A stretch of DNA of 64,000 nt from Pseudomonas quebecensis. Its GTDB lineage: Bacteria > Pseudomonadota > Gammaproteobacteria > Pseudomonadales > Pseudomonadaceae. The DNA is taken from the NCBI RefSeq assembly GCF_026410085.1, contig NZ_CP112866.1, forward strand, positions 2,232,001 through 2,296,000, read 5' to 3'. The notes beneath the pieces were generated by a model. The model worked only from the letters and a program-made list of their open reading frames with translations. It was not told the origin of the DNA and made no database searches. The translations under genes and the position numbers were made by a program. This document shows positions 18,401 to 27,258 of the stretch, in pieces; within the stretch, counting starts at the first letter, position 1; every line of letters starts with the position of its first letter.

Positions 18401-19050
18401 AACTGCTTGTGCGCGTCCCTGGCTTCCTTGGCTTTGTCGAACGCGCGACGGCCGAGCTGGGTGTACAACGCAGTGTCGGTGAGCTTTTCCAGCAGTTCGC
18501 TGCGCTCGTTGTCATTGGCTTTGAGGAACGCGCTGAACTCACTCTGCGCCAGCAGCACGGCGCGGGTGAACTGTTCGAAGTTCAGCCCCAGGGCCAGTTC
18601 CAACTGGGTTTTGTATTCGGTTTTCTGGCTGGCCAGCAGTTGGTCACTGTCCAGGTCGATCAGGCTCTGACGGCTGTTCTGCAACTTGCCGCTGGCCTTG
18701 TCGCGGGCGCGGTTGGCCTCCCAGCGCGCACGATAGCGGCGGCCGCTGACACCGACGAAGTCCACCTCGGCATAGCCGCCGCCGGTGCCACGGCGGATCA
18801 GGGTGCGCGGGTCACCGATGGAAATATCACTGTCGGCATCCGGCATCTTCGCCTGGCCGGTGTCGCCCAGGCGTGGCACCGCACCAAACAGCGCCAGGCA
18901 CAGCGCATCGAGCAAGGTGCTCTTGCCGGCGCCGGTGGGGCCGGTGATCGCGAACAACCCGGCACTGGCCAGGGGCTCGGCGGTAAAGTCGATCTCGAAC
19001 GGGCCGGCCAGGGAGGCCAGGTTTTTCAGGCGAATGGCGAGAATCTTCAT
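15412..19050 (-). CDS. sbcC: SbcC exonuclease subunit (SMC-like ATPase)
   Basis: A 1212-residue Rad50/SbcC-type ATPase that partners SbcD to cut hairpins and DNA ends, processing palindrome-derived structures and protein-blocked ends. Walker A is GPTGAGKST at about residues 37-45. Long coiled-coil arms flank a zinc hook CPVCGSHEHPY near residue 606. The C-terminal lobe carries the LSGGE signature, Walker B LFIDEGFGSLD and the VISHV switch region. It is longer than the E. coli protein (1048 aa), mainly in the very Gln-rich coils. The start overlaps sbcD by 4 nt. Confidence 0.96.
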   Translation of the reverse strand: MKILAIRLKNLASLAGPFEIDFTAEPLASAGLFAITGPTGAGKSTLLDALCLALFGAVPRLGDTGQAKMPDADSDISIGDPRTLIRRGTGGGYAEVDFVGVSGRRYRARWEANRARDKASGKLQNSRQSLIDLDSDQLLASQKTEYKTQLELALGLNFEQFTRAVLLAQSEFSAFLKANDNERSELLEKLTDTALYTQLGRRAFDKAKEARDAHKQLQDQASGVVPLTGEARAELDQQLAEAQQQLKTRQAQLKQLELQYTWLKELREWQERQLNATEQLQRAEAEWAGQSQQRQDLLRLEQLAPQRHHFARQAELSALLTPLAAQIQQHIQQQSELQTRQAQAQHQQAAAQTALADALKNQSDAAPRLRQAFEEQSTLTHLTQDLAKRTDEHLQQQTACTEGQALLNGLLDKQAQVAERLQSLGAELERSAALAPLSEGWTYQRERLQQLMVIGNRLKKGQDELPQLEERATRAAETFSAQRQSLDLLYQEAGAEPHAVAEQIQLLASLLQDNRKQQRAFEDLTRLWDSRQQLDLQAAALTQKLADARQQRERLNQSGLQAKAELTVAEQTLTVTKHLLERQRLARSASVEELRGQLQDDQPCPVCGSHEHPYHQPEALLQSLGRHDETEEATAQKAVDTLKEKLTDLRGEVGGLIAQQKEFLQQQEQLAAQQQALQPSLDAHPLATSLFNQDAANRSPWLAQQLAQLTQNISQDEQRQAALLNLQQNAGRLQQQLQAAQDASQQARQLLVDQQRELSSDRERLDEELSAFASLLPAETLEGLRKEPAATFMQLDQQVSQRLEQLGHQRDELAEQQERQQAIEKQQTHQQHRRQQLEALAQQVGELTSRQHAAQETLSHLLGEHASAEQWQQQLDQAVVHARQGETDANQQLQETRDALVQLAADLKARQERQQALLAEQQALDARIHEWRALHPELDDTGLTRLLAFDEARINALRQQLQHSEKAVEQAKVLLQERQQRLAEHQALHNGNLEAEQLDSTLAALNQQLAEGEKQVAELRARQAEDQRRQDANSALAHEIATAYDEWQRWARLNALIGSASGDTFRKIAQAYNLDLLVHHANVQLRQLVRRYRLKRGGSMLGLLVMDTEMGDELRSVHSLSGGETFLVSLALALGLASMASSTLKIESLFIDEGFGSLDPESLQLAMDALDGLQAQGRKVAVISHVQEMHERIPVQIQVKRQGNGLSTLEVK

Positions 19051-20285
19051 GGTTGCTCCTCCTGCTGCACTTCCTGGAGCAGCACGGCGAAGTCCTGCAA
19101 AGTCTGTTCATCCACTTCGCTGCCGTAGCTGTCCTGCCAGGCGCGGCTGAACAGCTCCTGGGGCGTGAGCTGGTCGAGTTCGATCAGGCGCTCATCGTCG
19201 GTGTCGTCGCCGCCGCGCTTGCCCGCGTACTCGGCAGCAATGCGCACCAGACGCACGGCCTTGCCTTGCAGGGCGCTTTCGATTTGCTGGCGCAGGTCCG
19301 GTTGCGGCTCGTCGAGGCGCACGCGCACTTCGAGCCAGGGGTGGCGCTGGGTTTCGGCGAGCAGGTCGATGTCGGGCAGGTTGGCGAGTTGTTTGAGGAT
19401 GTCCGCCAACGGCGCGGCCTCCAGGCGTTGCAGGTCGACCGAACGGGGAATCAGGATCGGTTCGACACTCACCAGGCATTGGCCCTGGAAGGTGACGTCG
19501 AGTATCTGATGCTTATAGCCAATCTCCGAAAATGACAACGGAATCGGCGAGCCGCTGTAGCGAATGCGCTCTTCGCCATTGACCTTTTGCGGCTTGTGCA
19601 AATGGCCGAGGGCAACATAGCCGACACTGTTATCGAACAGGCTGGCGGGCAGCGCTTCGGCATTGCCGATGATCAGGCTGCGCTCGGAGTCTTCCGAGAC
19701 CGAACCGCCGGCCATGTGCGCATGGCTGATGGCGATCAGCGCCTGGCCTTTTTTGCGCTTGGCGTTGGCGGCCGCGATCAGCCATTCATGCACCTGGCCG
19801 ATCCCGCGCAGGTAGTCGTCGCCCAGGTGCGCACCGGTGACTTCCGCCGGGCGCAAAAACGGCAAGGCCAGACACCAGGCGGCGATCTTGCCTTTGGCGT
19901 TCGGCAGCGGGATCAGCAGGCGCTCGGCGTCCAGTTGCCCGTCATCCAGCCACAGCACGCGGCCCAATGCATGGGTGTGCAAACGCCGCATCAACGGCGC
20001 GGGCAGTTCGATGCGCGAGCCGGAGTCGTGGTTGCCGGCGATCATCACGATGGTCAGGTTGGGGTTTTGTTCATGGGCGCTGATGATGAAGTCATACAGC
20101 CGCTCCTGGGCCTTGAGCGGCGGGTTGACCGTGTCGAAGATATCGCCGGCGATCAGCAACGCCTCCGGGCTATGGGCTTTGAGTTGGCCCAGCAGCCACT
20201 CAAGGAAACAGGCGTGCTCGAAGTCGCGGTCCTGGCCGTGGAGGTTTTGGCCCAGGTGCCAGTCGGAGGTGTGGAACAGACGCAA
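19047..20285 (-). CDS. sbcD: SbcD exonuclease subunit (Mre11-like nuclease)
   Basis: A 412-residue metallophosphoesterase nuclease. The manganese-binding motifs are in order: DWHLG (about 8-12), GDIFD, GNHDSGS, then ISHAH and GHLHKP. It forms the SbcCD complex, giving 3'-5' double-strand exonuclease and hairpin endonuclease activity. First gene of the sbcD-sbcC-gst operon; its promoter should lie in the 136-nt gap 20286-20421. Given the many palindromic elements in this window, SbcCD is the activity that would act on them if they extruded. Confidence 0.96.
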   Translation of the reverse strand: MRLFHTSDWHLGQNLHGQDRDFEHACFLEWLLGQLKAHSPEALLIAGDIFDTVNPPLKAQERLYDFIISAHEQNPNLTIVMIAGNHDSGSRIELPAPLMRRLHTHALGRVLWLDDGQLDAERLLIPLPNAKGKIAAWCLALPFLRPAEVTGAHLGDDYLRGIGQVHEWLIAAANAKRKKGQALIAISHAHMAGGSVSEDSERSLIIGNAEALPASLFDNSVGYVALGHLHKPQKVNGEERIRYSGSPIPLSFSEIGYKHQILDVTFQGQCLVSVEPILIPRSVDLQRLEAAPLADILKQLANLPDIDLLAETQRHPWLEVRVRLDEPQPDLRQQIESALQGKAVRLVRIAAEYAGKRGGDDTDDERLIELDQLTPQELFSRAWQDSYGSEVDEQTLQDFAVLLQEVQQEEQP

Positions 20286-20421
20286 GGCGGACTCCAGAAA
20301 CTCTAGTCAATGACCGCCGCAGGCATGAACGACGGTGAAAAATGCAGAGTTTACCTAGATGAGCGGCGTCTTGCGCGCAAACCGAACAGGGAGCGAGGTG
20401 CGCGCTCCGTGTTGGTTGGCT

Positions 20422-22700
20422 TTACCGGACGACACAGGTGGTCAAGCGCCGCCAGGGTTTGGAATAGCCTTCCGGCACCCAGTTCAGGTCGGGGCGCGCG
20501 CCCTGCGACCAGTGCAGGCCCCTATAGTCGTAGCCGTCATAAGAGACTTCGTCGTTGAGCACATACTCCTGGGTGGCCTGCCACAAGGGCTTGCATGTCG
20601 GCAATGACTGCGCAGTGACGGAGACTTCATGAATGGCGCCGGCGCTGCGCCCATGGCGATCGGTAACAACCAGCGTGATCATGTGGTTGCCCGGGCTGGC
20701 GGGTGCCCGAAATATCGGATGAGCCTGCGTCGATGTAGCGGGTGTGAAACCCGTGGCTGTCCACGCGTAGGTCAATTGTTCGCCGCTGGAATCATTGCTG
20801 GACAGAGGCAGGGCCATGTTCACCAGCACCTCGCGTGCGCCGCTGATCTTCGCGATGGGCGGTGGGGTGGTCGGTGCGGCGAGAATCGTTACCGGGGCCA
20901 AGCGCTCCAGCTCATAGGGGCCGGCCTTGAGCACCACTTTGATGGTGGTAGGGGTGTCTTTGAGGACCGTCGCCGCGGTATACACGCCCTGGGGACGATT
21001 CCCTATGCTGCCTTCGTACATGCCGGCGGTTCTGCTCCAGGCATAGCTCAATGGCAGGCCGGTGGGACTCTGCGCATCGACGCGGATCGGTAATTTACCG
21101 CCGGACGGGACTGCCGGCTGGATTTTCAGGGTGGCGGTGATCGGTGGCGGGGCGGGCCGGACCTTGATCGTTGCGTTCAGGCGTGTGGTGCCGTAGGTGC
21201 CTGAGACATCCACCGAAATGGGGTAGTGGGTGTCTTGCGCAACGTCTGGCGCTGTGAGGGTGAGCGAAGCCGTCGTACCCTCGCTGGGGATGAAGCCGGC
21301 GGCTGTCCAGTGGTAGCGCAACGGGTTGCGACGTGAGTCGGCGGCGATGACCCTGACCAGAAAGGTTTGATTGGCATCGACCTCCCGCGGCACACGCAGC
21401 TGGGCGGCGGGCGGCTCGCCAATAAAGGGCGGGTAAAAGTTTGCCAGCGTGTCCCGTCGCAGGTTGATGACGCGTGCGCTGTTATTGATCTTTGCCACGC
21501 CCATGGGCAAGCCGCCGTAGGTGTGATCGGGGTTGGACCAGTAGTTCACCCTTGGGCACTGAACAGGCGACAGGCACTCTTATGACATGATCGTGCGCCA
21601 GAAGGGCGGCTGGGTGGTTTGCCGGTAGCCGAAGCCGTCGCCATGGACGCCTGCCGGCACGTCTGAGTTATGACTCAGCCCGAAGTTGTGGCCCATCTCA
21701 TGGGCAAAGACGTAGGTACCGGTCGGGCAGCTTAAAACACTGAATGCATACGCTTTGGGTGCGTTCACATACGCCAATCCGCACAGTCCCCTGGCGTTGG
21801 TAACCAACACTACCAGGTCGGCTTTTTGCTGTTCGCGCAAAGCATGCACGGGTGCGCCGAGGGTGGCGTCTGTGGGGTCCCGCAGGCTTTTCAACATCGC
21901 GTCATAGCCATCCGCGCCAGAAATATCGTCGTAGTCGAGGTGATAAACCCCCGCGCTCTGGAAAGACACCGGCACTTCGCTGAGGGTCATGCCACGGTTG
22001 GCCTCGGCGAACATCAGCGTTGCGAGCCCGTCCATGTCCGGCCACGCCGTCCTGGCGCCGTTGGTGAATACCAGCATCACGCGCACCGTGCTCAGCGGGC
22101 TGGCAGCTTCTTTCGAGGGGCGGGTACCCCGTGTTTTGGCCCCCTGCTTGCCGGTGCGCCCGGCGGGCCGTTCGGCATCGCCCGGGTAGCGGGTTTCGTC
22201 CACCTTGACGATCACGTGTCTGCCATCGCCTATCGGCATCAGCAGGTAGAGCTGGCCCTTATAACGAATTGAACCGGTGATGTTGTCGTCGTGACGTGCC
22301 AGCGTCACGGTATTAAGGCCATCTTCGGGCACTTCTTTATGGGCGGTAGAGGCCTGCCGGGCGTGGCTGCGCTGGTCCGGCAGGCGCGCATGCCAGACCA
22401 GCATGCCCGGCTTCTGGCGGTACGATTCAACCCTGTCGGCGACCACAACCACACCCTCCTCCAGAGGCAGCGCGAGGTTCCTGGTGCCCGCCGTCAGCAA
22501 CCGAGGTGCAGGGTCACCTGGTTAACCTGCGATGTGGTCGGGTCGCTGAGCAGTGCCTGCAAGGCAGCGTTGCGCGGTTGCGCGACGCTGGCCTGGGCCG
22601 ACACCGCATCGCCGAGGATAAACAGCTCCTCGACGGCAAAGCTGCGCGAGCACACCAACAACAAGAGCGCGAGCAGCGCATAGGACGTGAGTTTGTTCAT
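20422..22700 (-). pseudogene. Broken secreted zinc metalloprotease with Ig/PKD-like and chitin-binding-like domains
   Basis: Three pieces read as one former gene of about 760 codons. Piece 1 (22700-22494) has the signal peptide MNKLTSYALLALLLLVCSRSFA and the pro-region start. It ends by a frameshift near 22500, where the protein continues one frame over as LLTAGTRNLALPL. Piece 2 (to 21580) holds the zinc site HEMGHNFGLSH in a peptidyl-Asp/M72-like protease domain. It stops at TAA 21580-21582 in IM-S-stop-ECL, where family members have Tyr or similar. Piece 3 is in the same frame as piece 2 and resumes with CPRVNYWSNPD, followed by three Ig/PKD-like repeats and a C-terminal CBM5/12-like module. 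The nonsense codon precedes all accessory domains, so no intact enzyme is expected. Confidence 0.85.
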
Positions 22701-22861
22701 GATTTGCCATTGCTCCTGAGCGCATCACCGGTCGGTCTTAACGTTCAGGCATGTAAGGGCAGGGCCTTGGCGGCTGGCTACTGTCAGAAATCACAGTTAC
22801 GACGGGTGGCAGAGAGGGAGTGGGCTGACTCTCATTACTGGGAACCAGCCCATTTGCGCTA

Positions 22862-23155
22862 TCACCCAGCGTGCAGGCATTCCAGCGCACGGTCGGCCAG
22901 AGTGCTGGCCATGTCGATCAGGTGCTGCGTGGCACCGGCCATATGGCGCTGCTCGCCGCTCAAGCCCTGGGTGGTGTCGGACGCGGTGGCGGCGGCGCAG
23001 CGCAGCAGGTCGCAGAGCTGGGCGAGGGCGTCTTCGAAGCTGAGGTCGTGGTGCACGGTGAAGGATGACGGTGGTTGCAGGTAATGACGCAGGGCGCGGT
23101 CGAGAATGTCGCGGTCGAGGGTGAAACGGGGTGGGTCGGGGACGATTTTGTTCAT
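22862..23155 (-). CDS. DUF6124-type small protein
   Basis: A 97-residue protein beginning MNKIVPDPPRF, with an internal FEDALAQLCDLLRCAAATA helix and a C-terminal helix ending in ALECLHAG. This matches what I recall of DUF6124, a Pseudomonas family of short helical proteins of unknown function often present in several copies per genome. A clear AGGAGC SD precedes the ATG at 23155. It stands alone between the protease pseudogene and a palindromic element. Confidence 0.7.
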   Translation of the reverse strand: MNKIVPDPPRFTLDRDILDRALRHYLQPPSSFTVHHDLSFEDALAQLCDLLRCAAATASDTTQGLSGEQRHMAGATQHLIDMASTLADRALECLHAG

Positions 23156-23528
23156 GAGTGAAGCTCCTGAAAAGTGGGAGCCAATCTTTTACCGATCTCA
23201 CTCGGCGAAAGGTGGCAGCTATGTGCGGGGTGAGATTACCGGTCAGGAAGCACCCGGTCAGACCGAAGTCTGCCCGCACACAGCCGCCATAGAGCATGTT
23301 GCTCGCGGTTGTGGCGCTTGGCTTTCTGTTCACAGGATCTCACCCCTGATCGCTGATAGGCAGCGACGGAGCGAAGGCTAGCCAGTGGAACAAGCAGGCG
23401 CAAGGCCGTGGGATTGTCTAGGAAACGTCCTGCAAATTAAAGGGATATGGATTGCTGGCCTTTAACAATGCATGTCGATCAGGCAGCACAGGTTAAAGAT
23501 GGGAGGGGCGGTGCGACGATTCGACTTG

Positions 23529-23811
23529 CCCCCGATAGCGGCGTGTCAGTCCACTCATCTACAACTGACCCACCGCTATCGGGGCATAGGTATCTACACA
23601 ACTTTGGTTCAACGCTGAACGCCCGGCAGATAGGGCTGTTGTGGCGAGCGGGCTTGTCCCGCGTTGGGCTGCGCAGCAGCCCCAGTAAAGAAGAATGCGC
23701 TGTATCAGACACTCTGTAGAGGCTGCTTTTGGGGCCGCTTCGCCGCCCAACGCGGGACGAGCCCGCTCGCCACAGGGGGATTTGTCAGGATCTGAAAGTT
23801 GTGTAGATACC
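23529..23811. repeat. Nested intergenic palindromic element 1
   Basis: The core is a near-perfect long inverted repeat. Left arm 23641-23683 starts GTGGCGAGCGGGCTTGTCCC and right arm 23730-23774 ends GGACGAGCCCGCTCGCCACA, with about 46 nt between. This is enclosed by a second pair, GGTATCTACACAACTTT at 23589-23605 and its exact complement at 23795-23811. A smaller palindrome CCCCGATAGCGG...CCGCTATCGGGG (23529-23584) sits at the left edge. The same core occurs at 38866-38999. No coding sequence is convincing between 23156 and 23875 other than this element. Confidence 0.85.
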
Positions 23812-23875
23812 CATGGCTATCGGGGGCAAGCCCCCTCCCAACTTTTTATGTGTGGTGTGTCAGGGATGCAGGGGC

Positions 23876-25513
23876 TTATTTGGGATACAGCGGTGGCAAG
23901 CTGGTGGTGTCCGTGGCCGGGTCCGGTTCGCGCTCGGCCATGGGGATGGCTTTGACCGCGCGCCACAGGTCTTCGCCCAGCCAGTACTGGCCGCTCTCGC
24001 TGTACAGCGCACCGTTCAACCCATCCAGCGCGTCCGACAGCGGCACGAAGCGCGCCGCCATGTCCGCCAGGGTTTCCGGTTGCTGGCGCGCCCAGGCGTC
24101 CAGGGCCTGGCGAGTGGCCTGGGGGTCGTTGGCCTGAGTGGCGCGCTTGAGGTCGTCGAGCAGGGTGCGCGGGCTCGGGCCGGTTTGCGTCGCGCGCTGC
24201 ACGGCGGGTTGCCGACGCGCGCGCCACCACAGGCCGAAGCCCAGCAGGGTGGTGCAGGCCAGCAGCAAGGTGCTCAGTTGCCACAGCCACAGGCGGCTGT
24301 CGTCCGGGGCGGTGATGATGGTCGGCGTGGCGGGGGTGTCCACCACCAGGCTGGGGTTGTTGGCCACTTGCAGGGTGCGCGCCGGCAGGCTGGTGCGCTC
24401 CAGGTGGTCTTCGTGGGTGTTCCACCACACCACGTCGACGGCCGGCAGCTCCAGCGCGCCGGCGCGGTTGGGCACCAGCGCCTCTCGGTCTTCGCGGCTG
24501 CCGACCAGGCCGCGCTCGCTGGTCTGGTTGGCCAGCACCGGTTGGTCCGGGTAGCGGCGCAGGCCGGCGATGTCGGTGCTGGGCAGGGCCGGCAGTTGTG
24601 CGCTGGAGAGACCTTCGGCCTTGACCGTGAGGCTGCGGGTCAGCGAGTCCCCCACTTGCACCTGCGCAGGCTCGGGGTTCCAGCTTTCGCTCAAGGTGAG
24701 GCTGCGGGCCGGTAGCCAGGGCGCATCGGCAGGGTAGAGCGACGGCTTGGGCCGGACCGTCAGCCGCAAGGGTGCGGAGCTGACATGGATCAGCTTGCCC
24801 GGCTTGGTGCCCTGCAGCGTATTGTCCTGGGGCGGGCGCGCTTCCACCAAGGTGGCGCTGAAAGTCTGCGCACCCACCTCCAGGCTGCCGCTGTGCTGGG
24901 GGTAGAGGGCGTAGCGAGTTTCGATCACGCCATGGCGAATACTGTTGATGACTTTTTCATAGGTGCGCGATTCGCCCAGTTGCTCGACGCGCGCGTCGGC
25001 GATCTGCAACGGCGTGAGGCTGCTGTCGTCATACAGCGACACCGAGTGGTACACGCGCACGGTCAACAGCGCCTGGGCCTGGACATACACGCTGGACTGG
25101 TCGAGGCTGGCTTCGACGAACACCGGCGCCAGTTCCGCGCTGGTGTTCTGGCTGGCGGTTTCCATGACCTGCAGGCTGATCGGCTGGGTCTGAAGGTCGC
25201 CCACTTGCAGGGGCGGGATCACCACCGTGCCGTTTTCCTTGGGCAGCAAGGTGATGATCCAGCGCGTGGTGGCGTGGTTGTCGCCGCCCAGGGTGGTGAG
25301 TTGGTTGATCTGGCGCGTGCCGCTGACTTCAAACTGCGCATCCAGCGGCGACAGGTCGGGTTTACCGAACTGGGTGGCATCGCTGGACTCCACTGTCAGC
25401 TCCACCGTTTCACCGGAGTTCAGCCGGCTGCGGTCGACGCTGGCAACCAGATTCGCCGCCTGGGCGGCGCTGGTCGATAACGCGAGCAGAAGCAGTAGGG
25501 TGGGGCGGCTCAT
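23876..25513 (-). CDS. batD: BatD-family protein
   Basis: A 545-residue envelope protein and last gene of the moxR/bat operon. A signal peptide (MSRPTLLLLLALSTSAAQA) leads into tandem Ig-like beta domains, then a transmembrane helix near the C-terminal third (LWLWQLSTLLLACTTLLGFGLWW) and a cytoplasmic tail, the BatD layout. I take the ATG at 25513 because it makes the 4-nt ATGA overlap with the preceding gene and begins the signal peptide; the in-frame extension to 25600 is not protein-like. Bat proteins were named for aerotolerance in Bacteroides; the role in Pseudomonas is unclear, with envelope-stress or complex-assembly functions suggested. Confidence 0.85.
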   Translation of the reverse strand: MSRPTLLLLLALSTSAAQAANLVASVDRSRLNSGETVELTVESSDATQFGKPDLSPLDAQFEVSGTRQINQLTTLGGDNHATTRWIITLLPKENGTVVIPPLQVGDLQTQPISLQVMETASQNTSAELAPVFVEASLDQSSVYVQAQALLTVRVYHSVSLYDDSSLTPLQIADARVEQLGESRTYEKVINSIRHGVIETRYALYPQHSGSLEVGAQTFSATLVEARPPQDNTLQGTKPGKLIHVSSAPLRLTVRPKPSLYPADAPWLPARSLTLSESWNPEPAQVQVGDSLTRSLTVKAEGLSSAQLPALPSTDIAGLRRYPDQPVLANQTSERGLVGSREDREALVPNRAGALELPAVDVVWWNTHEDHLERTSLPARTLQVANNPSLVVDTPATPTIITAPDDSRLWLWQLSTLLLACTTLLGFGLWWRARRQPAVQRATQTGPSPRTLLDDLKRATQANDPQATRQALDAWARQQPETLADMAARFVPLSDALDGLNGALYSESGQYWLGEDLWRAVKAIPMAEREPDPATDTTSLPPLYPK

Positions 25514-27258
25514 CGAGTCTTGTCCTGATGTTGTTGCTGTTCGTACCAGAATTTGCGCCGCAGCAGTTCGCCGGGGTTGTCCGGAATCTGCCGCAGCCAT
25601 TGTTCCAGGGCCTGGCGTTGTTCGCTCAGGCTGGCGTCGGAGCGGCGCAGCGGCGGCGTGGTGGTTTGTTCGTCGCCCAGCTCGCTGCCCGGCACCTCGT
25701 TGCTGCCAGTCGTGGGTTTGACGCCGGACTGGGTATCGGTGCTGCCGGATTTGCCCTGGCCCTGGGTGGACTCTTCACCGCCGGTGGCGGTTTGCCCATC
25801 GGCGCCCGGTTGCGCAGTCTGGCCGGGTTGGGGTGTTTCGTCATCCGGGTTTTTTGCCGGTTGCTCGGGTTTTTGCTCGGCCTGCGCCTGGGCCTGTTCC
25901 TGTATCAAGGCTTCGACCAGGGCTTTGTTTTTCAGCGCCGGGTGCAGGTCGGGCTGGGCTTCGAGGGCTTGGTCGTAGGCATCCACCGCCGCCTCCAGCT
26001 CGCCGGCCTTGGCCAGGGCGTTGCCGCGGTTGTAGTGGGCGAACGCGTCATTGCTTTCGGCAAAACGCTTGGCCGCTTCGGCGTAGTTGCCCGACTCATA
26101 CAGCGCCACGCCTTGCCATTGCCGGTCTTCGAAACGCTCGGCGGCTTGCGCGGGGCGTTTTTTCTTCAGCAGGTACTGGCCTTGCTGGTCGGGGCGCAGC
26201 CACAAATCCTGCAGCTCGAACGCGTAGCTCGGCTGGGGCGCGCCCAGCAGCAACAAAGGCAGGCAGAACAGCCACCCCCGGCGCCCGGCGCAGGCGGCGA
26301 GCATCAGTAACGGCAGCAGCAACCAGTAACCCTGGTCGGCCCAAGTATCCAGGCGCAGGCGTTGCCCGTCGTCGCGCATGGCTTGCGGGGCGTCCAGTAC
26401 GCCGAGCTGGCGCAGGTCCTTGTCATCCAGGCGTGCAGCGCGATAACGACCGCCCATTTCGCTGGCGAAGGCTTTGAGGGTCGGGCTGTCCAGGCGCGGC
26501 ACCAGGATTGCGCCCTGTTCGTCCTTGAGGAACTCACCGCTCTCCTGGGCCACGGGCGTGCCCTCGCGGCTGCCGATGCCGAGGATCGACAGGCTCGGCG
26601 CCTGGGCGCTCTGCAGCAACAGCCGGATGCCTTGGCGCTCTTGTTTGGACAACGACGAGCCGATCAGCAACAGACGCCCCTGGCCCAGGCTGGCCTGGTT
26701 CAGCAGGGCCAGGGCTTTTTCCACGGCCAGGTCGGCGCGGTGCCCCGGCTCGGGCATGATCGAGGGACGCAGGGCTTCCAGCAGGTTGCCGCTGGTGGCC
26801 AGGTCGTCCGACAAGGGCACGAGCGTGTGGGCGCTGCCGGCGTACACCACGATGGCGGTCTGCGCATCGCTGCGGGCGCGCAGCAAGTCATACAGCTTGC
26901 GCCGCGCCTGCTCCAGGCGGTTGGGTGGGGCATCGGTGGCGAGCATTTCCGGGGTCAGCTCCAGCAGCACCACCAGCGGGTCGGCAGGTTTCTGGCTGGA
27001 CTGTTCCACGCGTTGCCAGCTCGGACCGAGCAAGGCCAGTACCGCCAGCAGCCAGGCAATACCCAGCACGACCCACGGTGATTTGCTTTCGCGGCCGCTG
27101 CCGCCGCTGAGCAGCACGGCATGGAAGGCCGGCGGCAGGATGACCTGCCAGCGCCCGGCGCGTTTTTGCCGGTGCCACAGTTGCCACAGTAACCAGCCGA
27201 GCAATGGCAGCAGCAACAGCCACCAGGGGCGAAACCAGTGCGGCCACAGAGCGATCAT
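25510..27258 (-). CDS. batB: BatB/BatC-type fusion: VWA domain plus TPRs
   Basis: A 582-residue membrane protein. Two N-terminal helices (residues about 8-30 and 55-75) precede a von Willebrand A domain. Another hydrophobic pair (about 305-345) leads to a TPR region (ALYESGNYAEAAKRF, YNRGNALAKAGELEAAVDAY). It ends in a low-complexity Gln/Pro/Gly linker and a basic C-terminus. The VWA and TPR parts correspond to separate BatB and BatC in Bacteroides. The expected metal-site motif DxSxS is degenerate here (LLELTPEM), so metal-dependent ligand binding may be lost, whereas BatA keeps it. The start at 27258 (MIALWPHW) overlaps batA by 4 nt. Confidence 0.85.
   Translation of the reverse strand: MIALWPHWFRPWWLLLLPLLGWLLWQLWHRQKRAGRWQVILPPAFHAVLLSGGSGRESKSPWVVLGIAWLLAVLALLGPSWQRVEQSSQKPADPLVVLLELTPEMLATDAPPNRLEQARRKLYDLLRARSDAQTAIVVYAGSAHTLVPLSDDLATSGNLLEALRPSIMPEPGHRADLAVEKALALLNQASLGQGRLLLIGSSLSKQERQGIRLLLQSAQAPSLSILGIGSREGTPVAQESGEFLKDEQGAILVPRLDSPTLKAFASEMGGRYRAARLDDKDLRQLGVLDAPQAMRDDGQRLRLDTWADQGYWLLLPLLMLAACAGRRGWLFCLPLLLLGAPQPSYAFELQDLWLRPDQQGQYLLKKKRPAQAAERFEDRQWQGVALYESGNYAEAAKRFAESNDAFAHYNRGNALAKAGELEAAVDAYDQALEAQPDLHPALKNKALVEALIQEQAQAQAEQKPEQPAKNPDDETPQPGQTAQPGADGQTATGGEESTQGQGKSGSTDTQSGVKPTTGSNEVPGSELGDEQTTTPPLRRSDASLSEQRQALEQWLRQIPDNPGELLRRKFWYEQQQHQDKTR

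Noticed and set aside
20422..22700. Three independent genes instead of one pseudogene
   Set aside because: Two pieces are in the same frame around a single stop and the third joins by one frameshift; together they follow the order of a known secreted protease layout, and two of the apparent starts lack SDs.
23106..23381. A 91-codon plus-strand frame beside the DUF6124 gene
   Set aside because: Begins inside the opposite-strand gene, lacks an SD and has no recognisable features.
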